Below are positions 38,640 to 53,020 of a stretch of DNA of 64,000 nt, piece by piece; within the stretch, counting starts at the first letter, position 1, and the number at the start of each line of letters is the position of its first letter. The notes beneath the pieces are model-generated. The model was given only the letters and a program-made list of their open reading frames with translations. It did not search any database and had not been told where the DNA came from. The stretch comes from Nissolia schottii (lineage: Eukaryota > Streptophyta > Magnoliopsida > Fabales > Fabaceae). The position numbers were made by a program, and so were the translations under genes. Location: contig QANU01067169.1 of NCBI GenBank assembly GCA_003254905.1, positions 21,663 through 85,662 on the forward strand, in the 5' to 3' direction.

Positions 38640-41090
38640 CCATTCAAAATGATAATACAGAACTAGCTTCGGTTTCCACAAACAGTATTGAAAAAACAAT
38701 AAAATGAGTAAACCTTGTATGCAACACTCAACATTTTCGCAGTGATAATGAAAATCAGTCACATAACAAAGCAATATTTTCCTAGTTTATGCTTTAAATA
38801 TCCATGATGTGAAACAAATTGTCAACTGGAGTGATTAATTTTACATAAACTTCTCTACCTGTGTAACTCTAATGTTCTGTAACTGTTCTACTTACCCAAG
38901 AGCTACTCTGGTAATCATAAGACTATCATCCTCAAAAGCAAGATGGCCAGCCAAACTCATACTGCATCAGAAGGAAATGGTTTAAGGTTTCGGGATTAAG
39001 AGAACAACATAAAAGGAACAGTTTCATTACCCATGTCCACCAGAAATATTTCAGCTTACATGCATTCTGGACATGTAAACAAAGCATCAAGTTGCAATAA
39101 ATTCTTCTAATATTCAGGATCTCGAGACACATACTTGTTATGTTACTAAAACTGTCATAAAATGAAGAACTAGCTGTCCTCTTAATAATGACATGTAATA
39201 GTTACAAATAGAAAAGGACATAATACCTGAAAGAAGAGACAATGGATGAGTTAAAGAACTAACTGAGGCCATTCAAACCAAAAATACTCGGAGGACTTGC
39301 AAAAGAGGGATCTTCTGCACCACAGCACACCTTCCTTTTTAGTCAAGTGCTATTCTGGTTATAATTGCTGCAAGCTTTGTCCCGACAACTAGAATACCCA
39401 ATACCTAAGCTTCAATGAAGTTAAATCCATCCTTTTAGTATTCCCGATATAATAAGTACATGCACACAGCTCAAGTTTTGCCAAACCAGAATACCACAAC
39501 TCAATTAAGCTTTTGCACACATGCACATGCTTGTAATGAATATGCGCACATGCACATGCAATGTTAAAAGGAAAAAAATGGCAAAAAAGAAAATAAAATA
39601 AAAGAGATTGACTGCACAACAGTAAGCTTATAATGTAAACTACTCAATGACACTTAGCTGTAAGCTTTACTGAAATAAAATGTGCAAACGAATAAGATCA
39701 TGCCACAGAATTCCAAAACCTGAATGAAATAGATGTAGTGTCAAAACATGCATCATTGAAAGTTAAAACATGGACCTCCAAAAAAACTAGCAAGAAGTGG
39801 CTGAAAGAAGACATATATATTCTAGCAGGCACTAGGTTGTATAAACAACATTTATCTACATATACTGGTCAATCATCAATGCCTTTTCAAATAGGACTTC
39901 CAACCTGATTGATCAGTAAAACAAGTAAACAACAATCCAATTAAAAAGATATTGTTACAACTTCAAGTATGAAATGCGACGATATTCTGAAAACATTTCT
40001 TTCCTGAAATTCAAATTGAATAGAAGTAACAATTTGCATGGGACTTTCATGGAAGCTAAACTCTTAAACAACTCCTGCATAAGATTATCATGTTTTAACC
40101 AGAATGTCCCTATTCCCCACCAAGGGCACCTTCCAAGAAACCATCACATATACAGATATAGACCATTTTTCTTTATTCTGTGAAAACATACATTATAAAG
40201 ATAAAAATTGAAAAACAAAAGCAGCACGGGTATCTATTTTCTTGCGATCATCCCATCTTCTCCAAGATTATCTAAAGGCCTTCACTCTGCAAGAAGCCCA
40301 GTTTCCCAATTCCACTTATATGCTAACGTTTTGGGTAAATACAATTAAATGGGTTACTAAGATTCTAAAACTTTATTGTGTGAACTTTATTAAGAATCTG
40401 CATCAACGTTTAAGGAAAGGAAAAGCCAACATAGACTCTTACTTTCGTACACACCACTTTTTATTATACAAGTTATACAATGCCTCAATTCCTCCAAGAT
40501 GATGACCCATTTTATCCATACGATAAGCGTGCAAGAATAATTTAATTGGTAAGACCCGTTATGAATTTAGCTCCTCTAAACTTGACAACAAGAAATACCA
40601 TGGGATTAGTTTCAAATTAGGAAAAAACTGGTTGTAACATATGAAAGAATAAACTAGTCCGTAGTCACAAATGCATAAACTGAGCTCATACAGATTTAAA
40701 GCATAAGGAAAACATCAAATCTTCAAAAGAATGAGTTAGGATGGGTTGGGTTACATAATCAGTTTGGTTTAGGGGTTTGTTTGAACACCCTAATCAGAGT
40801 ATGTCACCGGGAGCATCAAGAAGCAGAATGTTGAAAAGCAAATATGTTGAAAGGCAAATAGCTTTTGATATCCAGGACCACTCTGTGCTTTGAAAACCAC
40901 CTACGACAAAGCATTCGCCCAAGATCAGAATTCAACATTGAGCAAAATTTTTAGCTTTGTACCAAAAGTCAATCAGCCAATACTGACATAAGGAATCATC
41001 TTCCGGAGAATGAAGATGAAAAAATATCATTCATCATTGAATACCTTAAAAGCTGCAAAGGTAAGAATAATTGTTTATTTTCACCTCCAT
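38640..41090. other. Intergenic, no gene seen
   Basis: AT-rich DNA. The final few hundred bases should include the 3' UTR of the minus-strand transporter gene. Short open frames here have no family features. Confidence 0.55.
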
Positions 41091-41095
41091 GTCTC

Positions 41096-44000
41096 TCATT
41101 CTCTTTGCCGTCGGTAGGCATTAATAGAACTAAGCACAACTTTTCCAACTCTTCTGTTTCTACGAGCTCTTCTGCTCATACTTCTTTTTTTCCTGACAAC
41201 AGGTTGTGACATAGGTACAGAACGAATCCATATAAAGGGTACTAAAGCAGCAAGGAACTGTATAAAAATTCCAGTGGTCAAGCCAGAGTAATCACTAGAT
41301 GTAATGCCAAGTAGAGAGGCCAATCCAACACCCATAAACCCACTAAGTATTGATGATAGACAAAAGGCCGAAGCAAGGAAGGAAGTGAGAGATCCTTCAC
41401 AACCACTGGGACATAAAGTTGCAAATAAAACTGAGAAAGGAAGGAGCTTAAACTGTGCCAAAATTTCTGCCAAACCAGAAAAACAAAGCGCAAACACCTC
41501 ATTGGGAATTCCCCATTTAAGATTTATCTGCTTTACTAAAACAAGATCAAGAAGTAGAGATGAAGCATATAGGATCTGCACCATGCCTATCAGTTTTCTC
41601 ATTGCTAGTTTTTTCCAATAATGGTTATAAACCACAGTAGCTGAAAGAAGCATCAACTGGCCAATCACCTTAGACAACCCAATTATTGTAGGATCAAGTT
41701 TTAAACACTGTGTCTGATAGCAAAATATAGATCCTGAAAGCACTGGGACCATGGCAATTGATCCAACAATCCATATGAGGGGATCAGAAATGCTTTTGTC
41801 ACTGATAGCCATGATAAGATTAGAGCCTTGTTTTCTGATATCTTCTGAGATGGATTTCATAGTAAGCTTTCGATCTGAATGTTGTATGCCTAGGGATTCC
41901 TCTCGTACTGACAAAGAAATCGCTAGTTGTAGCAACAGCAAAGACAAAAATATGACAAACATGGTTCTGGGAAGCACTTTTTGCAAGAAAAAACCACCAA
42001 TTAAGTTGCCTAGGATCCCACCGGTAGCTAAAGCCATGAATGCATACGACTGCAGGCCACCAATTTTGTGCTTCCGCCCATACTCTGCCACAAGAGCATC
42101 CTTTGCTACTTCTGTAATGGATGCTCCCAAATTACTGAGAAGCACAGATACAACTAAGTAGGGAAGCACTTCACGTGCAACAGGGACAAATGCCAGAAGA
42201 CTCCAGGAGAAGACCTGCAAAAGAACTGCAGATTGAACAAAATGATAATCTTTAAATTTTTTTCTTTAACTTTTATAAAGAAGAGATTCATTTAGAAGAA
42301 GAAATAGTAACAAAGATTAGCAGACTAAGGTATCTGGTAGGTAAGGTACCAGAATAAAGATGCAAGAAAATGAAGTAAAAACTTGTGTATCATCACTACT
42401 GGAGCTTCTACCAGTGGGACTAGAAATGGCGTGGTAAGAACAGAAAATAGAAGAAACAAGGTCTGAGTACTTAGAGAAGCTCAGTCTCTTCCAACCCAGT
42501 TCCAATATTTACCTAACTCATGCATCCCCCACCCTATTACATATATTGCCATAAGAGAATCCCACCGAATCTTCACCTTCTCGTTCACTACTGCCAAGTC
42601 AGTAGGTTAGCTATGCACCAAAGGACCCTCTCCTCATTCGTTCCTCCACTACCCTCTCTATGTTTGCGATGGAATTTTGTTCTAGCATATACATGAGTCA
42701 CGGTAAGCGTCACACACACAAAAACATTAATTTTGTTCTACTGTATACATGAGTTGAGGTTGGGGTCATACATGCACACATGCACACAGAGCCTTGATTG
42801 AAAACCACACTGAAAAATTGTCAAACAGAAGCAGTTCCTCCTTCATGTTGGATCGCTCCTACCATCTTGTAATTTCAAAGAGAGGCACTGTTTGATGGTT
42901 AGAGAAAACGTCTATCCCTTTAAAGAAGGACATTACAAGGATAGACATTTTCTGGCCTTAAATTAAATTTCATAAGGAAATTGATCTTGTTCTTGTCACT
43001 GTATAAAATTTGTAGATACAAAGAGAGGCAAGTTGAATGTGAGATCTTTGTAACATAGAGAAATATATAGTCTGATCTCTGACCTTAATAAAAGGGACAA
43101 TCCAAAGATGAAACAACAAAACAACAAAACCATAATATACAAATCTAACGGGTCCAAGTAAAGAAATAGTAAGTCTGAACCCCAAATATATTGAGGATTC
43201 TTATCTTGCTTTACCAAAAAAAAAATTTTAATTACATTGTTAAATTCTCAAATCTCGTGAACTGGATGGATTAAGCTCTCTTCAATTTTAAGCACACTTA
43301 GTCTCTGCTTGGTATAGCCTTTCATATATTGACTTCTCAATTCATGTGGCCTAATCAGTTTGTTCCACACAAGTTTTAAATTCTGATCCAAGTTTCTGCG
43401 CTGGTGTACTCTCATTTGCAATTTATCTCACTACAAATGTAGCCCAAACAAAGACAAAAAGGAGAACAACGAAACACAATTGAGAAAGTATGAAAGAAGT
43501 CTTATTGACTCATATCAGGATCCATTTTAAATATTTGATTTCTATCTCCATCTATATAACAATTTGACCGCATTCTAAACAAGACTAAAGACACAAAAGT
43601 CAGTGTTATTAAAATGAAAATATTAATTCCAATGAATTCAAGATTTACGCATCGAGGTCAGCTCCTCATTTGCGAAATCCCTGTGGCTGTGATGTTGAAC
43701 TAATACCCAAGTAACTGAGTCCTTCAGAGAAAGCAAAAGGAACCAACACTTGAAAAGAAAACGTCTATCCCTTTTAAGGGCAGAAAGAAACCATAATTTA
43801 AAAAGACAGAGCCAAAAAAAATGCATTTCGTTTTACCTCCTAAGGAAATATAAGGAGTTCTGTGAGCACCCGCAATATAGACAGCATCCGAAATTATTCC
43901 ATAAAAGGGTTTAGCCACCATGGGGAAGTTAGCAGAGTTCTGCACGAGTTGCAATGTGGAGGGGTGCAAGCTGAGATTGTTGGCCATGTGAAAATTGAGA

Positions 44001-44341
44001 GCAAGCCATGGAAAGCACCTAAAACCCTGCACCCAATAACCTAACCCACACAAGAGCAACATTTGTCTGCTCCCAACCAGAGGAGGACCCTTTTCCTTCT
44101 CCTCCATCCTCTGCTGCCTCTTCTCTTGAATAAGAAATTGTTTCGTCTTGGCGATGAGTATGGGATTACAATTAGCATTAGTATTCTTGTTTCGAAAACA
44201 AGTGATGGGTCTACGCAAAGATGGTATTTTGGGGCGTGTATGGAATTTTGGTATACAAACCGCGAATGGAGCCTGAGAAGAGATCGTAGGATAAATCATG
44301 GTAAGCAGCGGAGCTATGCGTAGAAGATAAGAGAAGACCAC
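41096..44341 (-). CDS. Folate-biopterin transporter (BT1/FBT family, MFS), probably plastid-targeted
   Basis: Membrane carrier of the BT1 family of the major facilitator superfamily; plant members move folates or pterins, some at the plastid envelope. Two exons: 43837-44341 and 41096-42225, joined by a 1611-bp intron (donor GTAAAACG, acceptor ATCTGCAG). The join restores the family sequence YISLG-VLLQVFSW in frame and gives 544 residues. The first about 75 residues are basic, Ser/Pro-rich and without membrane helices, fitting a transit peptide; then GLGYWVQGFRCFPWLALNFH starts the membrane part, with about 12 hydrophobic segments overall and an Arg-rich tail (KKRSMSRRARRNRR). Later in-frame ATGs (44299 and downstream) are alternative starts. 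No lesions seen. The exact paralogue number is not certain, so no symbol is given. Confidence 0.92.
42226..43836 (-). other. Intron of the BT1 transporter gene
   Basis: AT-rich sequence without coding remnants or clear transposon ends. Its borders follow the GT..AG rule on the minus strand. Confidence 0.8.
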
Positions 44342-45580
44342 GCAGTTCTTCTAGTTGCAAATAAAAAAGAAAGGAATTGTAAACGACAGAGGAGTGAAGG
44401 GATGGAGAGGGATCTAGAAGAGTGTAATGGTGGGTTTTTGCAAAATTTTAAATGGAGAGAGAGGTGTAGAGCGTTACAGGTTCCATCACGCTTGCTGTGT
44501 ATTGGTGTACTTGGTTTTGCTAGGAATTCGGGACGCACGTGACGGCAACGCCCCCAATATATGGGGCTTGCGACGGGCGGGTCTGGCGAGTTTTGATGAT
44601 TTCCGGGTCCCACACGTGACATGAAATGTGGATTGTGACAGTAACTCTGGCTCACTTATCGGGCGCAATGTTATCGTTAATAAGAGGTAAATTACATTTA
44701 TTAGGGGGATTATCGGATTATATTAGCTCTATTGACAGAAAATAAGGTCATGTGTAGACCACATGCATATTAATGGCAACTTTGTAAAATTAAATGGCTT
44801 TTAAACATTTAAAAGACAAAATTAGGCATGTTCATCAATCGATGCTTCACCCATGGCCCACCACGCCCCCCACCCAAACTAGCAAATGCATCCCACATAG
44901 TGACAAGTGCGCGGTGCTACGCACGGACGATGACTTGTTTCAAACACGATTAACTTAATTAATTTATACATTTTGATATTTTGATACTCTTTATTTTGTA
45001 ATGTAACAACAAAATTTATATGACTATTTAAATAATATATTTACGTGCGGTAAAAAATAATATAAATTACACTTTGTCTTATTTAAATTAAATTTTGTTT
45101 AATGTGAACGTAAAAATTAAAATAACTCTTTACCATAAGGCCCTATTTTTAAAATTTCACACCATGATAACACATCAACTCTACCAAATCTTTCGGATAT
45201 TCTCCCTAATTTTAGCATTTGACAATCTTCTAAATATTCACTTCAACCAAGCATTCTAATTATACTCTCTAGTAAACAATGGACAGATTTTCCAAAACAA
45301 ACAAAATCACAGCATATGTTCTCAAACCCAAAATTCGCGTTTGATTCCTCCTAATTTTATATCTAATCCAAAACTGTGTCTTGGATATTTCTTGGATCAA
45401 AAGCACAAAAGCTCCTAAAGAAACCTGAACTGTAGCCTTATAGAAGAGCTCATCTCCCACTAAACTTGCAGTAACCATCAGTATAAACTATAAAGTAAAA
45501 TCAATTAAACAATTCTTTGTTATTGAGCTAAGATTGAAGATAATTTCATTACTGTTGATTCAATTTGTAAAATTAAAATG
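44342..45580. other. Promoter side of transporter and intergenic DNA
   Basis: The first about 350 bases are the likely minus-strand promoter and leader of the transporter. The rest is AT-rich with no gene. Confidence 0.5.
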
Positions 45581-48500
45581 TGATGACAAACATGATATGA
45601 ACTTTTTAATGTGTGTGTTAGTATTTCAGGTCAATTTTATTTCAGCAAAATAATTTAGCCAAAGATTATTTTTATGCAATACAAAGAATCAGAAGAAGCA
45701 AAAGAGAATGGCCTAATAAAGAAAAAACATGGGAAGAAGGAATATGTATATGCTGGCAACATATTTTAGAAGAAAGCAAAGGATGTTGTCCGTAAATTAG
45801 GAAAGAATTTTAATCCCAATCTGTCTCCAATGAAATAGGGAAGATGAGAAAGAAATATTGATTTGAGCATGGCCCAATGAAACAAAGAATGATAGCAGCT
45901 GAAGCTCAAAAATATAAGGCCCAATCAGTATACTTCTTGGAATTAAGAAATGAATAATGGGCAGCCTGAAGCCCATATATCACGACCCAAAAGTAAAAAG
46001 AGAAGCAACTGCAAAGAAAAGGAAATGGAAAGCTTAGGATGCTGTCAAATGAAATATATGAAGAAGCATACAAAGTTGTGAAGAAAATAAAACAAGGACG
46101 TGTTGCAGACGGCGTCAGCACCATGTTGAAGAAAATGTGGTCAGCAAAATAAATGAATATAGAAGAGCGAGAAGGAAGGAAGCTGATGGCGTCAGACTTG
46201 GAAAATAAAGAGAGCAAAGATTATATATATATATATATGCTACACTTTGAAAAGAAAGAAACATGAAGCAGCAGCAAAATAGGTGTCAAATATTGCTTGA
46301 AGAAAGTAAAAGAGAAAGAAGGCTGAATCAGTGTTGCAATAAAGAAAACAAAAGAGAGAGGCAATGAATTAAAAGGGGAAGTAACGTGACAATAGGCTGC
46401 AGGAAGAAATGAAAAGAAAATTGTAGGAGAAGAGAAAGTGACGTGAATAGCATAGGGAAAAGAGGCTTCTGTGTTATGGGTGGCTGTAAGTGAAAAGGCA
46501 AAAGAAAATAGAGAAAGGACTTGACAATATAGAAAGCATAGGGAAGAGGAGTTTTGTTGGTGGCTGCAAGAAACAAAAATAAAGGATTGAAATGACAATG
46601 CATGCTGGAACCGTGGGAGCAATATAAAAGAAAATGTGTTGCAGGCAAAAGTGGTCAGCACAATTAAAGGAAATTGAAAGATAAGAAATAGATGTTCCCC
46701 AAGGTACTATCAAAGAAAAATATATATATATTTCAACATGGAAGGAAGGGAAATTAAATGTGAAGTGAACAGGCGTCAGATAAAGGACAATACTAAGGCT
46801 TCAGAATTTTTTCAAAAAGGAAAGGGAAATAATTTTGAAATAAGGAGTACACTGCTGGAGCATTTGATAACGTGTAAATATTTCTGCTACGCTCAGAAAA
46901 GGAAGAATGGAAAAACGAAAAAGGGAATGCAGCTGTCAACAGGGAATTTTACACAACGGATAAAACAATTTCGCCTGGTACAAAAGGACATGTACCAGCC
47001 AATGAAAAGAAGACAGCTCAGCTCACCTGCAAACATTCTGAAAATTCAAATTCTGAACGGTCAGAATTTTTTAGATTATAAAAAGGGGAGTGATGTGACA
47101 TGACAGAGCAGAAAAAAGAAAAGAGCCAAAAAGCCTGATATTATACTTGCCATTATTCTATTCTTTTTTCTCCTCTCAAGGTTCAATCTGAAAATCTCTA
47201 TATAATCTCCTTGTTCAAACCTTGTTTTATTTGTGAGAGAAGCTCTAATGCCTGAGAGACTTTGAGAGTGAAAAAGGCTGAGTATAGACAGCATTTCTTG
47301 AAGAGCCACTTGTGTGTTTATTTGTTCTTGAGAGTGTGTTTTCTGATCTAGATCATTTGAGAGTTTTGTTTTTGAAATTGGTGTTTGTATTGGAAAGTTT
47401 TTGAAAGAAAAGTGATTTGAGTGTTTGAAGAACTGGGCGTAGATTCCTAACTCTTAGGAATTGAATCAGTATAAATTTTGGGTGTGATTGTCTCTTCCCT
47501 TCACTGTTTACATTTTCCTTCCTTCAAAAGAAATTTTGTTTTTCGTTTAAGAAAAAGAACATTTTCAGAAAAGTTGTCTCCCAGACTATAAGGAGATATC
47601 TCCCAAAAATTTAGGAGATAACTTTTCTAAAAAGAGTTTGATTTTTTAAAAAGGTATCTGCATAGATTCAACCCCCCTTCTCTAAGCCACACAAAACCAT
47701 CAATTGGTATCAGAGCTTCGTGCTTTGCAAAAAGCTTAACCGCTTGAGTTAAAGATCCTATCTTTTAAAATGGCTTGGTATGAATCTACTAAACCACCAT
47801 TCTTTGATGGTGAGCATTTTGTGATATGGAAAACAAAAATAAACATCTATATAGAGGCAATGCATTTTGATATGTGGGATATTGTTATCAATGGATATAC
47901 TCCCAAACGCCCACATGAAATGAATGCCTATGATAAGAAACAATTTTTGTTAAACATTAAAGCAATGCAAATATTGAGAAATAGCTTAAGCGAAAACATT
48001 TATGCTAAAATTAAAAATTGCTCTAATGCTAAAAGTATTTTTGGAAACTCTTAATGCTCTTTATTGTTATGATAATTTTTATTACAAATTTAAAATTGGA
48101 GAGCAAGAAGAGGAAGATCCAAAAAGACATCTTTCTGAAGCCTTCTTGGATGAACATGAAGATAAAGGTGATTGTCATGAGGAGTCAATTGAGGAGATTA
48201 TTGGTTCCTTGGAATTTAAGGTAAATAATGCTAAGCTTAACCACTATCCTTCCAATGATAATATTAAATGTAGATATGATGATTTGTTGCAACCTAAATA
48301 TAAAGCTTGAATTGTTTAGAAAATATTTCCTCTATTGAACGTCAAATTGAATCTTTGAAAAGAAAATATTTTTTTCTTAGTGAGGATATTACCTTGAAAT
48401 GTGAAACCTCAACTATGTTTGAAAATTGCATTGATCTTGAAAATCAAGTTGAGGAATTGTCTTCTGAAATTGAGAAAAAAGAAAGGAAGACAAACATTTC

Positions 48501-51500
48501 TAAATGTGAAAAATCAAACATGTCTTGCAACAAATATGGTTTAAAATGTCATAATAGTATCAAATCATCATTAAAATCAATTATGTGCAATTATTGTGGA
48601 AAATTAAGACATATTTCTCATTTATGTTATTATAGAAGAAATTCTTGTGTGAAAAATAATTTGGTATGGGTTCAGAAAGATTGTAAAAATGTTTACACTA
48701 ACCCAAAAAGACCCAAGTTGAAATGGGCACCAAAATATCCTCCAAGTGTTTCAATAGTGCAGAAAATTCCACTAAAGGATAGACACCATGGTCAAAAAAA
48801 GAAGGAAATGTCATCAAATAAAAGGCTTCCAAGGTATATGGGAAATCTTGGTAATCAAACAATAATTAAGCACTCAAGAAAAGCTTCTCATGTGCATGAA
48901 CTTCCAACGTTTAAAACAACAAACAAGAACCAATGCACAAAGAAAAATACTCCTTTATTCTCCAAGGCCAAGGTATCAAATATCTTTACATCTCTTGTAC
49001 ATTCACTTAAAGAATCAACAAAAGTGAGGTATATTTCTTATGAGCCTTAGGAAATTGATAGAGTTATGTGTCTATGCTCTTTACTTTTAAACCATCCACT
49101 AAGCATAAGATTATGTCCACGTTTATGACCATTATATTTTATGTCTAATCATGCTTCAAATTGTCAATATCACTTGACAATGAAAATGTAAATTGATATA
49201 TGGCAAATATAGTCTATTCAAGTTATTTTTTCCAAATTACATGTTGTAACATTTATTCTTATGGGAAAATTCTTGACGATTAATCTCAAAGGATCCAAGA
49301 CTTTTGGATACCAAAGAAAATTTCTCTATTTCGTAGGTATTTCATTATATGAGAATTCATTCTCTCCATACACAAATTGAAGACTCAAAAAAGTCAATAG
49401 GTCAAGAAAATTTGTTTGAAAGCAAAGAGGAAACCAAAATCATGTCAGAATACAGAGTCGTTCTAATGACCACAGAACTGAGTTGTTAAAGGAAGATTGG
49501 GAGCTTAATGCCTTGAAAAATCAATACAACTCCAAGATGGATACAACTACAAGGAGCACACTTTTGGTGATATCATTTCTAACCCTCTTATCCTTTAATA
49601 CTATGTGCATTAATCCCTAATCCTTACATATCTTAACATTGATTATTCCCTAGACAATATCTTAGAACTTGAATTTGAATAGTTTATGATGCATATGATT
49701 CTCTTTGTTTGGTTGGTGGCTTTTAAAAGACCGGATATCTGAAATTGCATCATTTAACTTTTAGGTTATGCATATCATCTTCCCTTGATCAAGATGAATA
49801 TTTATCATGTTTTAAACAATGCCTAAAAGGAAAAGATAAAATATAAAGGAATTTGTTAAATTACTTTGCCTCTACCGTGCTTATCTCTAACTATATCTTG
49901 CATATCATCTTTTGGGAATATCATAAATTCAAGGAAAACTATGTGCAACCTTTTCACATCACAAATGGAAAATCTTTTTGGAAAAACATGTGCATACTAA
50001 GGGATAATAATCTAGAGCTTGTAGTCTTGATTGGCATGTGTGATTCCTTTTGGTAATTATTAATGAATACCTTATGTGATCATTGATGGAACTAGGTTTA
50101 TATATTTTTTATAATGATCATACATCACTCTTTCCTCTTGAATCTCTATGTCTAAATCATTTTGGATTCAATTGATTATGATTCTGTTAGCATGATGGTT
50201 GATAATGCATCAAATGATCATATTTGCAAGTGTTTGATATATCAACTTATATTGTCCTTGTTAAAATGGCTTTTGACGCTAAATAATGATTTGGAGAACT
50301 TTCATAGTTTCTCTCTACTTTTAAAAGCATGCATCAAGATCTTAACAAGTGAGATACAAGCCCAAGTGAATCATGGAGGAATCGAAAGGAGCTAGAATGA
50401 ACAATAACTTAAAAGAGACATCTTCGCACATAGTGAAATGGAACATTCAAAGAGAAAAGCTAAAGCTCAAATCTCAATGGATCATCACACTCAATCGAAT
50501 TCAATAAGCATCTCTATCCCTAGTCTTACATGGTTATCTATATTATGGATAATATGATACTTGAATGCTTAGACATTGTCCCAAAATATGCTTACCATGA
50601 CGTATGTTTTCTCAAATCATCATCTTCATGAAAATCATCTTAATCGAATTACATTTCTTAATTATGTCATAGTGTGGATCTTGCTAGATAATCTTTTTTC
50701 GTCCCTATGACATGTGCCTTTATCTTTTACGTTTGAAATATTTGGCTTCAAATCCAAATCATGCTTTGGCACACAAAGCTATGCTTGCACCATTGTGATA
50801 ACTTAAAATGTGCCTCATGTAAAAAAAAAAAACAAGTCTTTTAAGTTGAACACGTGGTATTATAGTTATGATTTCTTGACACGTGTCGCCTTAAGAATAA
50901 CAAGTCGTTTTGATAAAGAAAATTGGAATTTCTCATATACTTTCTCTCAAGAAAAATATGTTTCTTATACATATCTTAGGGGAGAATTTATTTTTGAAAG
51001 GGGGAGCTCAAGATTTCACCATATGTCATAGCCTATGCTTCTATTGATTAATCATATGGTATGATCTGGTCAATATGCATATTATATTATTGTGAGTATA
51101 TTTGGATAATATGCATAAATTGAGGATGAGACAAAGACTTAAATTAAAATGGAACCTACCACTTCTTGCTCAACATTTTGTAACAAGTAACAAGTACAAC
51201 CAAGTGGTAAGTTAAGAGGATTATTTTCCAATACATGAAACCAAAACACAAGTGGTTAACATGACTATCAAGTGGCATTCATGGCTAGCACGTGTTTTGT
51301 ATCGTTAGAAGATCCTCTATCACTCTCTTAAAGAGAAGAAGGTACAAACTCTTCATTTTCATATCACCTAGCCTTCTTTATGTGCAATTCACAATGCATT
51401 GCAATGTACACACTTTTGAACTCAATGATTTATACTCCTTTCATTATCTCAATTATGAATATCTTCAAGTGGTTGTTGTCTATCACATAATTTCCATCTT

Positions 51501-51780
51501 GTTTAAACCATTTGATTCTCAAAGGAGATAAAATCATGAGATGATCTTATTGAAAAATAAAGGGGAAGATGTGTTTTTCCTTGTATGCATATATATGAAG
51601 ATAAGTATGATAATATCAATATTAGAAAGCATACTCAAAAAGGGAATATTATATTCAATTTTTAAATTCTGAAGAACAACTTGCTGATTGTTTTACAAAG
51701 CCTATGTTAGAAAATAGATTTTGCATGCTAAGAAAAGAGATTGGCATGATGTGTTCATCAACTATAACTTGAATATCATT
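45581..51780 (+). mobile_element. SIRE-like copia retrotransposon with 5' LTR; pol mostly lost
   Basis: The 5' LTR is 45581-47702: it begins TGATGACAAAC and ends CCATCA, with TATAAAAA at 47077. It is followed by a primer-binding site TGGTATCAGAGC at 47705-47716. Gag starts at 47770 (PPFFDGEHFVIWKTK), shifts frame near 48050, and contains a zinc knuckle CNYCGKLRHISHLC near 48590; gag frames end by 49050. A protease-like MVDNASNDHIC word is at about 50190 and the pol C-terminus (EEQLADCFTKPM) at about 51675. Integrase and reverse transcriptase are missing or beyond recognition, and no 3' LTR copy was found before 53000. Non-functional. Confidence 0.85.
47770..49050 (+). pseudogene. Copia gag remnant (SIRE-like)
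   Basis: Gag in three overlapping frames (47770-48054, 48002-48310, 48307-49050), showing at least two frameshifts. Coiled, Lys/Glu-rich middle (EELSSEIEKKERK) and a CCHC knuckle near 48590, as in SIRE-type gag. Encodes a capsid-like protein in intact relatives; broken here. Confidence 0.8.
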
Positions 51781-53020
51781 TTGCAGTATCATATGTAACT
51801 GAAATTCTTTCAATGGGCTATGCACGAAAATTAGTTTAAATTTATTGATATTATTTTTATATAAACTAGTTAGTTTTTATTTTTTTTATTTTTAAATGTT
51901 AGAAGTGAGAGAACGTTGATTTTAAATTAGAAAAAATTTAGTGAAGTCAAGTAAAATAAGTTTAGTGAAATTTAAATTTTCAATTAAGAAAGACTTAATA
52001 GATATTTTTGAAAGTAGTTATGGCAAGAAAATTCCCTTCAAAATAGTGATAGAAAAATTCAAACATTTTTTCAAGTTTTAACATTATTGCAATAGACATT
52101 TCAGTTAAATAATTATTGATTTACTAATGATAAATTCATGGCAATTGTTTCTCTTTGTCAAATCATAACCTTTGACTATAACTTTTAAGTTTCATATTTA
52201 GGTTCCTCCATTGTAGGGCACTCCCTATTTATCTGCATTTGATATCTCAATTAAATGGCAATACAAATTCAAACAATTTATTTCCTTTACTATAGCGCCA
52301 AATACAGTAGCAGCTAACCTTAATCATTTGTTTTGATGTCAACGGTTCAAATTATATGTGAAACACCTATACACCATTGGTTAGTGATGCATAGAAGCAT
52401 CACCTCCCACTTCCTTCTCTCTCTTTCTCTACCCGTTCTTCACCGCATTCCCCGCGCCAAGCCCTCCTTCATCCATCCGCCGCACCGTTGCGGCTGCAGA
52501 AGAGAACGGCGAGTCGACCGTCGCCACATGCCCTCCTCCATCTACAGCATGTTGTCGTTCAAGATCCGGCAATCGCTGACAATGTCACTGATTATGGAGA
52601 GATCTTCTTCGAGGTACGACACCTCGTGGGGCGACCATCCTTTCTAGTTCTGTTGACGGTGACCAGCGAAAGACGCACGACACCAAAGCATCCACCAACG
52701 ACGAAGCTTTCTTCACCGCGGCGGCGGTTGTTGGAACCAAGCAACGACGTGGGGGGGCAAGGTCAATAAACAACAAAGTATTACTCTCCGTCACCGACAA
52801 GACCGGCGCTGGCGCCGTTGCCGCCATCGACCTCTCCAGCATGGATGGCTGCTGATGACCTCTAGTTTGCAGGGGAGGTCTCATCGCATCAAGAGGAAGA
52901 AGAAATTATTTGTTCTTCGAAAATACAAAATTGCCCTTTCTCATACAAAACAAAACAGGCTACTACATATTGCCATGTGTCTCATTATCATTTGTCAAAA
53001 TATCCCACCAAGACCTACGA
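51781..53020. other. Intergenic, with a GC-rich patch at 52400-52860
   Basis: 51781-52320 is AT-rich and empty. 52400-52860 is GC-rich with open frames on both strands, all without recognised domains, and unlike its surroundings. It might be a captured gene piece or a decayed exon. Confidence 0.4.

Noticed and set aside
46221-46713. Long minus-strand frames rich in Phe, Ser and Leu
   Set aside because: They lie inside the SIRE-like 5' LTR in an A/G-rich region, which produces such frames on the opposite strand.
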